From Thalassobaculum fulvum (GTDB lineage Bacteria > Pseudomonadota > Alphaproteobacteria > Thalassobaculales > Thalassobaculaceae), in contig NZ_BMZS01000010.1 in the NCBI RefSeq assembly GCF_014652915.1, positions 62,001-126,000 on the forward strand: a stretch of 64,000 nucleotides of DNA, written 5' to 3'. The position numbers and the translations under genes are program-made. Of the stretch, positions 35,496-45,169 are shown piece after piece. Under the pieces are notes generated by a model. That model saw only the letters and a program-made list of their open reading frames with translations, had not been told where the DNA came from and made no database searches. Every line of letters begins with the position of its first letter. Positions within the stretch are counted from its first letter, which is position 1.

Positions 35496-37094
35496 CTAGC
35501 GGGGCAGTCGGCGCTCGAAGGTGCCGAGGCCGTTTCGGTCGTAGAAGTCGACGACGAGCCGGGAGACGGCGCCCGACGGGGCGCGCCGGAAGCTGACGCC
35601 GGCGGTCGGCACCGCGTTCTCGCCGACCGGCTCGAAGGTGAAGGTGTCGCCGTCGTAGGGGCTGAGCCGCCAGGTGGTCGGGGCGGCCTCCGGTCCCATG
35701 GCCATCGTCAGGTGCCCGCCGTCCACCGCGATGACGGCCGGGCCGTAGTAGTCGTTGTCGTAGTGGCCGGCATAGGCGTCGAGCGGCAGCGGCGGCCGGG
35801 CGTCGGCCGGACGCGGGGCATAGTCGTAGGGCGCCTGCTCGGCCGCGTACATCGCCTGGAAGACCCGGTCGAACAGCCCGAACCAGTCGACGGTCGGGCG
35901 GCCGTTCTCGGCGATGTCGAAGAACGACCTCGCGATGCCCTCCGGCACCCCGATCGGTTGGCCGTTCGTGACCACCGCGATGCCGAGCCGTTCGCCCGGG
36001 ATCAGGCCGACATAGGTCGAGGTTCCCAGGAAGAAGGCGCCGGCGTGGCTGATCTCCAGGCGCCCGGCATCGTCGTAGCCGACGTTCCAGCCGAGACCGT
36101 AGAACCCGGCCCGGCTGAGCGGCGTGCGCGGCAGGCCGGGGATCGCGTGCGGCGCGTGGGTCGCGGCCAGCGCGCGCGCGTCGACCAGTTCCTTGCCGTC
36201 GACGGTGCCGGCGCCGAGCTGCAGGCGCAGGTACCGGGCGAGGTCGGCGATCGACGCGCTGGCGCCGCCGGCCGGGGCTTGGGGGTCGGGATCGCGCTCG
36301 AACTCGGCGATCCACTTGCCGTCGCGCCGGACATGGATGCGGGCGCGGTTCCCGTGCGCCAGATAGTCGGCGTACCGGAAGCTGGACCGCGTCATGCCGA
36401 GCGGCCGGAACAGCGCGTCCTCCGCAAGGTCCTCCCAGCTCTTGCCGGCGGCACTCGCCGCCGCCTCGGCACCCAGGGTGTAGCCGTAGTTGCTGTAGTT
36501 GTAGCTCGACCGGAACGCGTCCAGCGGCTGCCGGTCGAGGCGGGACAGGATGTAGGCCCGGCCGTATCCGATGTCCTCGAGCAGGTCGCCGGCGCCGGTG
36601 TACAGCCCCGAACGATGCGACAGCAGGTCGGCCATCGTCACGTTGGCGGTCACGTAGGGATCGGACAGCGCCTGGGCGGGAAGGGCGGTCCGGATCGGGT
36701 CGGTCCAGCCGATCAGCCCACGCCCGACGACCGCTGCCACGACGGTCGAGGCGATCGGCTTGGAGACCGAGGCCAGCGGGAACACCGTGTCGGTGTCGAC
36801 CGGTTCCGGCCGGCCGACCTCGCGCACTCCGAAGCCGCGGGCGTAGACGATCTCGTCCCTGTACACGACCGCGACGGCGACGCCGGGGATGCCGGTACGG
36901 GTCATCGCACCCCCGACCACGCCGTCGAGGCTCGCGACCGCCCGGGCGACCTGCCGCTCGGTCAGCAGCGGTGGAACGAAGGCCGGCGGCGTCGGGGCGA
37001 CCTCCGCTGCCGGCGCCTGGGGCGCGGATGCCGCCAGCAGCAGGGCGGCGAACAGAAGCCGGCAGGTAGTCCGTCCGGGTCGGATCGATCGCAT
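35496..37094 (-). CDS. Serine hydrolase of the beta-lactamase/DD-peptidase family
   Basis: A 532-residue exported protein with a basic start and hydrophobic signal peptide (about 1-30). The class C-type catalytic motifs are present: SVSK (Ser nucleophile and Lys), YSN in YNYSNYGY, and HAG in ISHAGAF. The last about 110 residues form the beta-rich C-terminal domain often seen in these proteins (YAGHYDNDYYGP). Roles in the family range from D-amino peptidase to esterase; antibiotic hydrolysis cannot be claimed. The gene stands alone. Confidence 0.85.
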   Translation of the reverse strand: MRSIRPGRTTCRLLFAALLLAASAPQAPAAEVAPTPPAFVPPLLTERQVARAVASLDGVVGGAMTRTGIPGVAVAVVYRDEIVYARGFGVREVGRPEPVDTDTVFPLASVSKPIASTVVAAVVGRGLIGWTDPIRTALPAQALSDPYVTANVTMADLLSHRSGLYTGAGDLLEDIGYGRAYILSRLDRQPLDAFRSSYNYSNYGYTLGAEAAASAAGKSWEDLAEDALFRPLGMTRSSFRYADYLAHGNRARIHVRRDGKWIAEFERDPDPQAPAGGASASIADLARYLRLQLGAGTVDGKELVDARALAATHAPHAIPGLPRTPLSRAGFYGLGWNVGYDDAGRLEISHAGAFFLGTSTYVGLIPGERLGIAVVTNGQPIGVPEGIARSFFDIAENGRPTVDWFGLFDRVFQAMYAAEQAPYDYAPRPADARPPLPLDAYAGHYDNDYYGPAVIAVDGGHLTMAMGPEAAPTTWRLSPYDGDTFTFEPVGENAVPTAGVSFRRAPSGAVSRLVVDFYDRNGLGTFERRLPR

Positions 37095-37269
37095 GGTCCC
37101 GTCTCCTTCGGCGTCTCAGAATCATTTCATCACGGACAGGAACACCCGGGCGCCGGTGTCCTTCACGTCGTCGTCGTAGTCGACCGGCACCGCCAGGGTC
37201 GCGTCGACGGCGAGGACGCGGCATGGCGAAACGGCGCTTTCCTGCGGGGCAGTTTTCCTGGCGCTCTCG

Positions 37270-37506
37270 GTGGCATGGTCGCCGATGCAGCGCGGACGCC
37301 CGCTGTGCGGGGCGATCGCGTGCCAGACCGAGGGCGGCCGGGTGACCGCGCAGTATGTCGAGAACGTCCTGGGCCGGGCGATCGTCTTCAACGGAAGCGG
37401 GACGGAGGACGGCAAGACCGGCCAGGTCTCGCTGCGCCGGGACGCCCTCGGCCGCGCCGCCATCCTGCTCGACGAGCGCCGGTTCGCGGCGGCCGGCCGG
37501 TCGTGA
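37270..37506 (+). CDS. Small possible gene with genome-like codon bias, unknown
   Basis: Up to 78 residues from a GTG at 37270; an ATG at 37285 is the other choice. The frame ends with VENVLGRAIVFNGSG and ILLDERRFAA, has over 90% G or C at third positions and protein-like composition. The open frame reaches back to 37180 and adds a hydrophobic stretch (about GAVFLALSVAW), so a longer precursor with a lost start is possible. Neither start has a ribosome site. I do not recognise the product; it may be a decaying gene. Confidence 0.35.
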   Translation: MAWSPMQRGRPLCGAIACQTEGGRVTAQYVENVLGRAIVFNGSGTEDGKTGQVSLRRDALGRAAILLDERRFAAAGRS

Positions 37507-37608
37507 CGGCGTCTTCCGCTTTCAGCGGGTCGGCAGGTGCTGCGACTTGTCCGGTGCCGGCACCGCCCCGAGCGCGGCCGCATCGCAGCAGACCCCGCCG
37601 CGGGATCG

Positions 37609-38616
37609 TCACCGCCCGTCGGTCCGGTCGGCGAGCGATACCGGGGCCCGGGACGCGAGCGAAGCCTGCGCCGCGTCGGCGAGCCGCAGGGCGGCCAGCC
37701 CGTCCTCGCCGGTCGGGGCCGGCGGGCTTCCGGCCGCAACCGCGGTCACGAAGGCGTCGAGCTCGGCCCGGTAGGCGGGGCCGTAGCGCTCCAGGAAGAA
37801 GTGCAGGACCGGGTCGCGGACGAACCCGTCGGCGGTCGCCAGCTCGACGGTGGTGGGGCGCAGGTTCTCGGCCCGCAGCATCCCGCCGGAGCCGTGCACC
37901 TCGATCCGCTGGTCGTAGCCGTAGGCGGCCCGCCGGGAGTTGCTGATCTGGGCGAGCCGGCCGGAGGCGGTGCGCAGGGTGACGACTGCGGTGTCGACGT
38001 CGCCCGCCGCAGCGATCGCCGGATCGACCAGGGCGGAGCCCATGGCATGCACCTCGACCGGTTCCTCGCCGAGCAGCCAGCGCGCCATGTCGAGGTCGTG
38101 GATCATCATGTCGCGGAACAGCCCGCCGCTGACCTCGACGTAGGACAGCGGCGGCGGTGCCGGGTCGCGGCTGGCGATCGCGACGATCTCCGGCGCGCCG
38201 ATGGCGCCGGCGTCGAGCCGCGCCTTCAGGCTGGCGAAGCTGGCGTCGAACCGGCGGTTGAAGCCGACCGCCAGCGCGACGCCGGCAGCCCGGGCGGCCC
38301 GTACGGCGGCGGTGGCGCGGGCGATGTCCAGGTCGATCGGCTTCTCGCACAGGATCGCCTTGCCGGCGGCGGCAGCCGCCTCGATCAGCGGCGCGTGGGT
38401 GTCGGTCGAGGTGGCGATCAGCACCGCGTCGACCTCGGCCGAGGCGAGCGCGTCCTCGACGCTGGCGGTGCGGGCGCCGTGGCGGGCCGCGACCTCTTCG
38501 GCGGCTGCCGGCACCGCGTCGGCCACGGCCGCCAGCCGGGCGTTCGGGTGGGCAGCTATGTTGGCGGCGTGCAGGCGGCCGATCCGGCCGGCACCGAGCA
38601 GCGCGAAGGCGAGCAT
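37609..38616 (-). CDS. Gfo/Idh/MocA-family dehydrogenase, inositol 2-dehydrogenase-like
   Basis: A 335-residue NAD(P)-dependent sugar dehydrogenase. The Rossmann motif is ALLGAGRIGRLHA, the catalytic Lys lies in CEKPIDLD, and the substrate helix is GGLFRDMMIHDLDMARWLLG, which is close to IolG proteins. The ATG at 38616 follows GGGAGGTCTG. No other myo-inositol genes are present, so a different polyol or sugar is equally possible. Confidence 0.85.
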   Translation of the reverse strand: MLAFALLGAGRIGRLHAANIAAHPNARLAAVADAVPAAAEEVAARHGARTASVEDALASAEVDAVLIATSTDTHAPLIEAAAAAGKAILCEKPIDLDIARATAAVRAARAAGVALAVGFNRRFDASFASLKARLDAGAIGAPEIVAIASRDPAPPPLSYVEVSGGLFRDMMIHDLDMARWLLGEEPVEVHAMGSALVDPAIAAAGDVDTAVVTLRTASGRLAQISNSRRAAYGYDQRIEVHGSGGMLRAENLRPTTVELATADGFVRDPVLHFFLERYGPAYRAELDAFVTAVAAGSPPAPTGEDGLAALRLADAAQASLASRAPVSLADRTDGR

Positions 38617-38804
38617 CAGACCTCCCGTAGGCATCCCCGTCTGGCGCGGGGCTCATGGTCGATCATGGAGCGGATCGGCGGTCTACGCCATCGGGAAGGG
38701 AGTGGTCCTTGAAGGGGGCTCTCGACATTGCTCAACGCGTGGAGCGCCCGGCTCCGAACCCAACCGCCGCCGAGAAACCTCGGCAAGGGCTCACCGGCAG
38801 GCGC

Positions 38805-39542
38805 CTAAGGCCGCCCGCCGGATACCCGGATGTTGGCGCCGGCGACGTAGCTCGCGCGGTCGCTCATCAGCCAGGCGATGGCCTCGGCGATCTCCTCCGG
38901 CTCGCCGACCCGGCCCATCGGGATCGCCGACATCGAGCGCCGGATCGCCTCCTCGGTGACCATGTCGGTGGCGGTCATCCCGGGCGACACCGCGTTGACC
39001 CGGATGCCCTCGCCGCCGACCTCCTGGCTGAGGCCGATGTGCAGGGAGTTCACCGCCCCCTTCGAGATCGCGTACAGCACCCCGGTGCCGGGGTTGCCGA
39101 TATAGGCCGATCCCGACGACACGTTGACGATCGCGCCGCCCTGGCCGCCGTGCTTCGTGGACATCCGCTTCACGGCTTCCCGGCAGGTCAGGATCGAGCC
39201 GATCACGTTGGTGCGCAGCAGCGCCTCGACGGCCTCGACGGTCAGGGCGTCGACCCGCCCCTTCGGGCCGATCACGCCGGCGCTGTTCACCAGCCCGGTC
39301 AGCGGGCCGAGGGCGCGCTCCGCGGTCTCGAACATGCGGATCACGTCGGCCTCGTCGCCGACGTCGCCCTGGATCGCGATCGCGCGCCGGCCGGCCGCGG
39401 TCACGTCGGCGACCACCGCCTCGGCGGCCGGCGCGTCGGCCCGGTAGTTTACCGCCACGTCCCAGCCGTCGCGGGCCAGCAGGCGGCACGCCGCCGCGCC
39501 GATGCCGCGCGAGCCTCCCGTCACCAGGGCGACCTTCGCCAT
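38805..39542 (-). CDS. SDR-family oxidoreductase (3-oxoacyl-ACP reductase-like)
   Basis: A 245-residue classical short-chain dehydrogenase: VTGGSRGIGAA for cofactor, NSAG, the catalytic Ser in NVSSGSA, YAISK, and the PGMTATDM loop. Similarity to FabG is general and no fatty acid genes are near, so its substrate is unknown. It lies 30 bp downstream of msrA in the same direction and may be co-transcribed with it. Confidence 0.85.
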   Translation of the reverse strand: MAKVALVTGGSRGIGAAACRLLARDGWDVAVNYRADAPAAEAVVADVTAAGRRAIAIQGDVGDEADVIRMFETAERALGPLTGLVNSAGVIGPKGRVDALTVEAVEALLRTNVIGSILTCREAVKRMSTKHGGQGGAIVNVSSGSAYIGNPGTGVLYAISKGAVNSLHIGLSQEVGGEGIRVNAVSPGMTATDMVTEEAIRRSMSAIPMGRVGEPEEIAEAIAWLMSDRASYVAGANIRVSGGRP

Positions 39543-39572
39543 GGCTGTCTCCTCCGTCTCGGTGTCGCCGGC

Positions 39573-40055
39573 TCAGCCGGCGGTGGTGGGCTCGGCGAGC
39601 GCCGCCTGGCGCTTGGCCAGGTAGCGCTGGTGGTGCTCGGCAGCGCGCCAGAACGGGCCGGCCGGCAGGATCTCCGTGGCGATCGGACGGGCATACTGTC
39701 CGGAGGCATCGTGGCCGTGCTTGGACTCGCGCGCAACCGCGTCCTGGGAACTGTCGAAGGTGAAGATCGCCGAGCGGTACTGGCTGCCGACGTCGGCGCC
39801 CTGGCGGTTGACCTGGGTCGGGTCGTGGCACTCCCAGAACACCTCCAGGAGCTCGTCGTAGTCGACCTTGCGCTGATCGAACTCGACCAGCACGACCTCG
39901 GCATGCCCGGTTCGGCCGGACCGGACCTGCTCGTCGCTGGGGTCGGAGACGGAACCGCCGCTGTAGCCGACGGCGACATCGGTCACGCCGGCCACCTTGC
40001 GGAAGACCTCCTCCACGCCCCAGAAGCATCCGGCCGCGAACATCGCCTTGGCCAT
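39573..40055 (-). CDS. msrA: Peptide-methionine (S)-S-oxide reductase MsrA
   Basis: A 160-residue cytoplasmic repair enzyme. The catalytic motif AAGCFWGVE is at residues 7-15, and the further family motifs GYSGG, EVFWECHDPTQVNRQGAD and SQYRSAIF are intact. It reduces the S form of methionine sulfoxide using thioredoxin. MsrB is neither fused nor adjacent. An ATG with AGGAGACG upstream starts the gene 18 bp after the end of the enoyl-CoA hydratase gene. Confidence 0.95.
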   Translation of the reverse strand: MAKAMFAAGCFWGVEEVFRKVAGVTDVAVGYSGGSVSDPSDEQVRSGRTGHAEVVLVEFDQRKVDYDELLEVFWECHDPTQVNRQGADVGSQYRSAIFTFDSSQDAVARESKHGHDASGQYARPIATEILPAGPFWRAAEHHQRYLAKRQAALAEPTTAG

Positions 40056-40073
40056 GATCGACGTCTCCTTTCG

Positions 40074-40949
40074 TTACCCGGCGCCCGGTAGATGTGTCGT
40101 GCCGGCCGGCTGTTCCAGGGTTGCCGTCCCGGTCTTCTCGGCCTCGGCGGCGCGGGCCTCGCGCCAGGCCAGGGCCGCGCGCAGCCCCTCCGACCGGGCG
40201 ATCTCGAGGAACCGCCGTTTCGTCGGCATGCCTTGTCCCTCTATTAAGGTATCGATGTCCAGCGCCGCTTCCAGGGCCTCGCCCATCCCCATCAGCTCGT
40301 AGGTCCGGTTGATCGCCCGCTTGGTCTCCTTCACGAGTGTGCGATCCATGGCGGCCATGCGGCGGGCCAGTGCCAGGGCCTCCTCGACGTCGCGGCCGGC
40401 CGGCACCACGCGGTTGACCAGGCCCATCGCCTGCGCCTCGCCGGCACCGATGCGGTCGAGTCCCAGCAGGATGATCTCCTTGGCCCGCTTCGGGCCGACG
40501 ATCCATGGCAGCAGCATGACGACAATGCCGGCGCCGAACTTCAGTTCCGGCTCGCCGAAGATCGCGTCCTCGGCCGCCACCGTGACGTCGCAGGCCATCG
40601 CCATCTCGCAGGCGCCGGCCAGCGCCGGGCCGTGCACGGCGGCGACCGTCGGCTTCGAGAGGTGCCAGAACCGCATGGCGGCGTCGAAGTCGCGACGCAG
40701 CACCGGCCGCCATTCGTCGACGCCCTGCGGGGTCGCGGCGGCCTGGGCCTGCAGGTCGAAGCCCGAGGAGAACGCCTTGCCGGCCCCGGTCAGGACCACC
40801 GCGCCGACCGCGTCGTCGGCCTCGGCCCGGTCGCAGGCCGCCTGCAGGGCATCCAGCATCGCCTGGTCGAGGGCGTTCAGCCGCTCCGGCCGGTTCAGGG
40901 TGATCAGGGCGACCGGGCCCCGGGTCTCGTAGAGAATCGACTGGACCAC
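40074..40949 (-). CDS. Enoyl-CoA hydratase/isomerase family protein
   Basis: A 291-residue crotonase-fold protein. Both catalytic glutamates of hydratases are kept: ALAGACEMAMACD and IFGEPELKFGAG. The oxyanion loops (GKAFSSGFDL and HGPALAG) are normal. The best start is the GTG at 40949, giving VVQSILYETRGPV. It is longer than usual by a C-terminal Ala/Glu-rich tail. It is divergent from an acyl-CoA synthetase-like gene, so fatty or aromatic acid catabolism is likely. Confidence 0.82.
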   Translation of the reverse strand: MVQSILYETRGPVALITLNRPERLNALDQAMLDALQAACDRAEADDAVGAVVLTGAGKAFSSGFDLQAQAAATPQGVDEWRPVLRRDFDAAMRFWHLSKPTVAAVHGPALAGACEMAMACDVTVAAEDAIFGEPELKFGAGIVVMLLPWIVGPKRAKEIILLGLDRIGAGEAQAMGLVNRVVPAGRDVEEALALARRMAAMDRTLVKETKRAINRTYELMGMGEALEAALDIDTLIEGQGMPTKRRFLEIARSEGLRAALAWREARAAEAEKTGTATLEQPAGTTHLPGAG

Positions 40950-41033
40950 GGTCTCGCTCTTGTCTGCCGGTTTCGTGTGCTCGTAGCCTGACCGTAGCGC
41001 CGCACTGGGCGGCTTGTCTCGCCGGGATGCACG

Positions 41034-42368
41034 ATGACACCGTTGGCCGAGGTACTCTTCGAGGCGCTGACGCGCCGCGGCGAAGACGTCGTGGTCGAAG
41101 GGCACGACGAAAGTCTGAGCGCGAACAGGATCGTCGACGAGGCGGAGCTGGGCGCGCGGACCCTGCGCGCCGAGGGGCTGCGGCCATTCGCCCCGGTGCC
41201 GGTCGAGGTCGAGAACCGGCCGACCGACGTGATCGACCTGCTGGCGGTCTACCGGGCCGGCGGGGTCGCGGTGCCGATTCACCGCGCCACGCCGGAGGTC
41301 AGGCGCCGCGAGATGCTGGACATGCTCAGGCCGTCACCGCTGCTGGAGGGCGCGTCGACGATCGTGTTCACGTCGGGCTCGACCGGTGCGCCGAAGGGCG
41401 TCGTGCTGCGCGCCGACCGGCAGGCCGACAAGCTGGCGGCGATCGCCGCCGAGACCCGCTGGCCGCACCGGGCCCGAACCCTGCTCGCGCTGCAGCTCAC
41501 CTTCAGCTTCGGGCAGTGGGTGACCTGGCTGACGATCCTGACCGGCGGCACCCTGGTGCTGCCGGAGCGGTTGACGGTCGAGGCGGCCGCCAGGCGGCTG
41601 GCCGCCGGCGGGGTCGACCGGCTGCCGGCGGTGCCGACTATGCTGCGGGCGCTGCTGGAGGCACGGGTGCCGGCCTTCACCGGGACCGTGCTGGCCGGCG
41701 GCGAGCGGCTGCCGCTGGCGCTCGGCGCGCGCATCCGGGCGGATTGGCCGGCGGCGGCGCTCGGCGACATCTACGGCCTGACCGAGACCGGGACCTCAGA
41801 CTTCTTCGTCGACCCGGAGGACTACGATGCGGCGGCCGGCTCGCTCGGCCGCCCGGCGCGCGGCATCGATGTCCGGGTCGCCGAGGACGGCGAGCTCCGG
41901 ATCCGCTCGCCCTGGGGCATGGCCGGCTATCTGAACGACCCGGCGCGCACGGCGGCGGCGTACGATGCCGACGGCTACTTCCGCACCGGCGACCTCGTCT
42001 CCGAGCGGCCCGACGGCCGGCTGGCGCTGGTCGGCCGGGCCTCCGACATGATCAACAAGGGCGGGCTGAAGGTGGCGCCCCGCGAGGTCGAGGACGCGCT
42101 GGCGGCGCACCCCGGCGTGGCCGCGGTGCTGGTGGCCGGCATCCCCGACCGGGCGACCGGCGAGGCGGTCGCCGCCGGCGTGGTGGCGCGGCCGGGCGCC
42201 GAGCTCGACCCGGAGGCCCTGCGGGGCTGGGTCGCCGAGCGGCTGGAGAAGTACAAGGCGCCGAGCCGGATCCTGGTGCTGCCGGCCCTGCCGGCCGGGC
42301 GTACCGGCAAGGCCGACCGCGGCATGCTGCGCGCCCTGTTCCGCAAGCCGCGGCGGCGTTCCGTCTGA
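41034..42368 (+). CDS. AMP-binding acyl-CoA synthetase-like protein (short form)
   Basis: A 444-residue ANL-superfamily enzyme. Motifs include VFTSGSTGAPKGV (P-loop), YGLTETG, GYFRTGDLV and the catalytic Lys in GRTGKADRG. It is about 60-100 residues shorter than common acyl-CoA ligases, mainly because the region before the P-loop is compact. It probably adenylates and thioesterifies an organic acid; the acid is unknown. It is divergent from the enoyl-CoA hydratase gene, sharing an 84-bp promoter region. Confidence 0.82.
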   Translation: MTPLAEVLFEALTRRGEDVVVEGHDESLSANRIVDEAELGARTLRAEGLRPFAPVPVEVENRPTDVIDLLAVYRAGGVAVPIHRATPEVRRREMLDMLRPSPLLEGASTIVFTSGSTGAPKGVVLRADRQADKLAAIAAETRWPHRARTLLALQLTFSFGQWVTWLTILTGGTLVLPERLTVEAAARRLAAGGVDRLPAVPTMLRALLEARVPAFTGTVLAGGERLPLALGARIRADWPAAALGDIYGLTETGTSDFFVDPEDYDAAAGSLGRPARGIDVRVAEDGELRIRSPWGMAGYLNDPARTAAAYDADGYFRTGDLVSERPDGRLALVGRASDMINKGGLKVAPREVEDALAAHPGVAAVLVAGIPDRATGEAVAAGVVARPGAELDPEALRGWVAERLEKYKAPSRILVLPALPAGRTGKADRGMLRALFRKPRRRSV

Positions 42369-42375
42369 GGAACGC

Positions 42376-43230
42376 TCAGTCCGACTGTCCGGAGCGTTCG
42401 GGCATTCCCTGGCGCAGCGCCGCCACCTCGGCGCGCAGGCGCCGCAACTCGTCGAGGATGGTCTCGGTCTCGTCGTGCGTGGCGCTGCGGATCTCCTGGG
42501 TCACCGCCTCGGTCTCGTCGTGCTGGATCGCCTGCATGGCGCTGACGATCACGGCGATGAACAGGTTGAGCATGGTGAAGGTGGCGACCAGGATGAACGG
42601 CACGAAGAACGCCCAGGCGTACGGGTAGACCTCCATGACCGGCCGCACGATCCCCATCGACCAGCTCTCCAGGGTCATCACCTGGAACAGCGTGTAGAGC
42701 GAGCGGCCGATGCTGCCGAACCAGTCCGGGAAGTCGGCCGCGAACAGCTTGGTCGCGATCACCGCGCCGACGTAGAAGATCAACGCCTGCAGCAGGGCGA
42801 TCGAGCCGAGCCCGGGCAGCGACGACAGCAGGGCGCGCACCACCATCTTCAGCCGCGGCATCACGGTGACCAGGCGCAGCACCCGCAGGACCCGCAGGGC
42901 CCGGAGGACCGAGAGGCCGGGCATCACCGGCGCCAGCGCGATCGCCACCACCGCGAAGTCGAACAGGCTCCAGCCGTCACGGAAGAAGGCGAGCCGGCGG
43001 TACCCGATCCGCAGGACGATCTCGATCACGAACACCGCCAGGATCGCCTGATCCAGCAGCAGCAGGGCCGGCCCGGCCGCGGCCATCACCGACTGCGAGG
43101 TCTCGAGGCCGAGAACCACCGCGTTGACGACGATCAGGGCCGTTATGAACCATTGCACCGGCGGGCTCTCGACCCAGGCCCCGGCCCGCGCCCAGGGGCC
43201 GCGCCCCCCGATTTGAGTCCCCGCCGACAT
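42376..43230 (-). CDS. Bacterial voltage-gated sodium channel (BacNav)
   Basis: A 284-residue single-domain six-helix channel. The S4 voltage sensor carries regularly spaced arginines (RALRVLRVLRLVTV, residues about 110-125). The pore has the selectivity filter TLESWSM, the same as in NavAb-type sodium channels, between the pore helices near residue 192. S6 (FTMLNLFIAVIV) is followed by an acidic neck and a short coiled coil (about 250-275) that should make tetramers. These channels occur mainly in marine and alkaliphilic bacteria and affect motility and sodium balance. The gene is single and convergent with the ligase gene, 7 bp away. Confidence 0.92.
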   Translation of the reverse strand: MSAGTQIGGRGPWARAGAWVESPPVQWFITALIVVNAVVLGLETSQSVMAAAGPALLLLDQAILAVFVIEIVLRIGYRRLAFFRDGWSLFDFAVVAIALAPVMPGLSVLRALRVLRVLRLVTVMPRLKMVVRALLSSLPGLGSIALLQALIFYVGAVIATKLFAADFPDWFGSIGRSLYTLFQVMTLESWSMGIVRPVMEVYPYAWAFFVPFILVATFTMLNLFIAVIVSAMQAIQHDETEAVTQEIRSATHDETETILDELRRLRAEVAALRQGMPERSGQSD

Positions 43231-43318
43231 TTTCCCTCCCTCCGGTCCGCGATGAGCGGTGCACAGGTAGGGAGCCGACGGCCCGGATGCCAGGGCCGGC
43301 CGGCTCCCGCGAGCGGTC

Positions 43319-44275
43319 TCACTCGGCGTCGGCGGGCGAGGCCGGCTTGGCCTGGCGGATGGCGTTGCGGCGCATGGTGTACAGCGTGCTTCCGATGATC
43401 AGCGTCGCGCCGATGGCGGTGTAGACCGTCGGCACCTCCGAGAACACCAGGATGCCGGCGATCGTCGCGAACACGATGCGGCCGTACTCCATCGGCGCGA
43501 TCGCCGAGGCGTCGCCGCTGCCGTAGGCCTTGATCATGGTCCACTGGACCACCGACATCAGGCCGCCGACGGCCGCCAGGAAGGCGATCTGCTCCCAGGT
43601 CGGCGTGACCCACAGATAGGCGGCGGGACCGGCCAGCAGCACGCTGAGGGTCACGTTCTGGTAGGTCATGATGGTTGCCGGCCGCTCGGTCCGGGCGAGG
43701 GTGCGCAGGGCGATCTGCAGGGCCGCGACGAAGCAGGCCGACAGCAGGGCCAGAAGGGCGTACTCGTTGAGATTGTCGGGCGACGGCCGGACGATCACCA
43801 GCACGCCCAGGAACCCGACCAGGGTCGCGCTCCAGCGCCGCCAGCCGACCACCTCGCGCAGGAACATCACCGCCAGCATGGTGGTGAACAGGGTGCGCGC
43901 GAAGCTGATGGCGGTCGCCTCGGCGAGCGGCAGGTGGACCAGCGCGGTGAAGCCGGCGGTCATCGCCACGAAGGCCAGCAGCGACCGTGTGAAATGCAGC
44001 GACCGGCGGGTCGTGCGCAGGATTCCCGGGAACCCCTTGACGATCGCCGGCGAGAGCACGACCAGCACGAACAACTGCCGGAACAGCAGGATCTCGACGA
44101 CCGGCAGGTCGCGGCCGAGCAGCTTGATGCAGGTCGCCATGACCGCGAACACCAGCGAGCTCACGACCATCCAGACCGAACCGCGGGCGTTCGCCGGCAG
44201 CGCCTCCCATTGCGCGATATAGGGCGCGAGGCGCGCCGTGAATGCGGCGGACAGCTTGTCGGCTGAGGGGGGCAT
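43319..44275 (-). CDS. EamA/DMT-family transporter
   Basis: A 318-residue inner-membrane protein with about ten helices and the internal duplication of the drug/metabolite transporter family. Typical stretches are [29 protein letters not shown] and [14 protein letters not shown]. The ATG at 44275 was chosen because upstream in-frame sequence is antisense to the next gene. Substrate unknown; metabolite export is usual. It is divergent from an SDR gene with a 55-bp gap. Confidence 0.85.
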   Translation of the reverse strand: MPPSADKLSAAFTARLAPYIAQWEALPANARGSVWMVVSSLVFAVMATCIKLLGRDLPVVEILLFRQLFVLVVLSPAIVKGFPGILRTTRRSLHFTRSLLAFVAMTAGFTALVHLPLAEATAISFARTLFTTMLAVMFLREVVGWRRWSATLVGFLGVLVIVRPSPDNLNEYALLALLSACFVAALQIALRTLARTERPATIMTYQNVTLSVLLAGPAAYLWVTPTWEQIAFLAAVGGLMSVVQWTMIKAYGSGDASAIAPMEYGRIVFATIAGILVFSEVPTVYTAIGATLIIGSTLYTMRRNAIRQAKPASPADAE

Positions 44276-44330
44276 CGGCGTAAGCTCTGGGGCAGGGTGA
44301 TCAGTATCCGACAGCCGGGAGGCCACGTCC

Positions 44331-45086
44331 ATGCGCACGCTCGACGGAAAGATTGTTTGGATTACCGGTGCCGGAACCGGCATCGGCGAGGCCTCGGCCC
44401 GGCTGCTGGCGCTGGCCGGCATGACCGTCGTGCTGTCGGGGCGGCGCGCCGAACCGCTGGAGGAGACCGCCGAGACGATCCGCGCCACCGGCGGCCGGGC
44501 CGAGGTCATCGCCCTGGACGTGGCCGACCGCGACGCGGTGTTCGAGGCGGCGGCGGCCATCGACCGGGCGCACGGCCGGATCGACATGCTGTTCGCCAAC
44601 GCCGGCACCAATCTGACGCCGCGCAACTGGAGCGACGCGATCGCCGACCGCGCGGTGCTGGACGGCTGGGACGCGGTGATCGATGCCAACGTCAAGGGCG
44701 TCTACAACGGGGTCGCGGCGGTGCTGCCGGCGATGCGCCGGCAGGGCGACGGGCTGGTCGTGATCACGTCGTCCTGGGCCGGACGGTTCTACTCGCAGGT
44801 CGCCGGCGTCGCCTACGGCGCCTCCAAGCACGCGGTGATGTCGATCAGCGCCCACATCAACATGCAGGAAGGGGTGAACGGCATCCGGGCCTGTGCGATC
44901 TGCCCGGGCGAGGTGGCCACACCGATCCTCGACCGCCGGCCGGTGAAGCTGACGCCGGAGGAGCTCGAGAGGCTGATCCAGCCCGAGGACATCGCCGAGG
45001 CGGCGCTGTTCGTGGCCCGCATGCATCCGCGGACCAGCATCCACGAGATCCTGGTTGCCCCGACCTTCCCCCGGGCCAAGGGCTGA
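44331..45086 (+). CDS. SDR-family oxidoreductase
   Basis: A 251-residue classical short-chain dehydrogenase: [15 protein letters not shown], a Ser in ITSSWAG, YGASK and [12 protein letters not shown] after strand 2 suggests NADP(H). No operon partner; the next gene, a chemoreceptor, has its own regulatory region. Substrate unknown. Confidence 0.85.
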   Translation: MRTLDGKIVWITGAGTGIGEASARLLALAGMTVVLSGRRAEPLEETAETIRATGGRAEVIALDVADRDAVFEAAAAIDRAHGRIDMLFANAGTNLTPRNWSDAIADRAVLDGWDAVIDANVKGVYNGVAAVLPAMRRQGDGLVVITSSWAGRFYSQVAGVAYGASKHAVMSISAHINMQEGVNGIRACAICPGEVATPILDRRPVKLTPEELERLIQPEDIAEAALFVARMHPRTSIHEILVAPTFPRAKG

Positions 45087-45152
45087 GCCGGGTCGATCCG
45101 GATCGATTGCTGCTGCCGCAACACGAAAGTCCTGCCGGCCGGGCGCGGGCGG

Positions 45153-45167
45153 TTAACCGGCACTTAA
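45153..45167. promoter_or_regulatory. Candidate CtrA binding site (TTAA-N7-TTAA)
   Basis: TTAA-CCGGCAC-TTAA matches the full CtrA consensus. It is 99 bp before the chemoreceptor ATG at 45266. CtrA controls flagellar and chemotaxis genes in many alphaproteobacteria, which suits the downstream gene. Binding is inferred. Confidence 0.55.
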
Positions 45168-45169
45168 AG

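Noticed and set aside
34123-37224. Very long open frame of over 1000 codons on the minus strand across the ABC ATPase and serine hydrolase genes
   Set aside because: It is antisense to or out of frame with well-supported genes, is Arg/Pro/Gly-rich, and has no domain motifs; GC-rich DNA makes stop codons rare.
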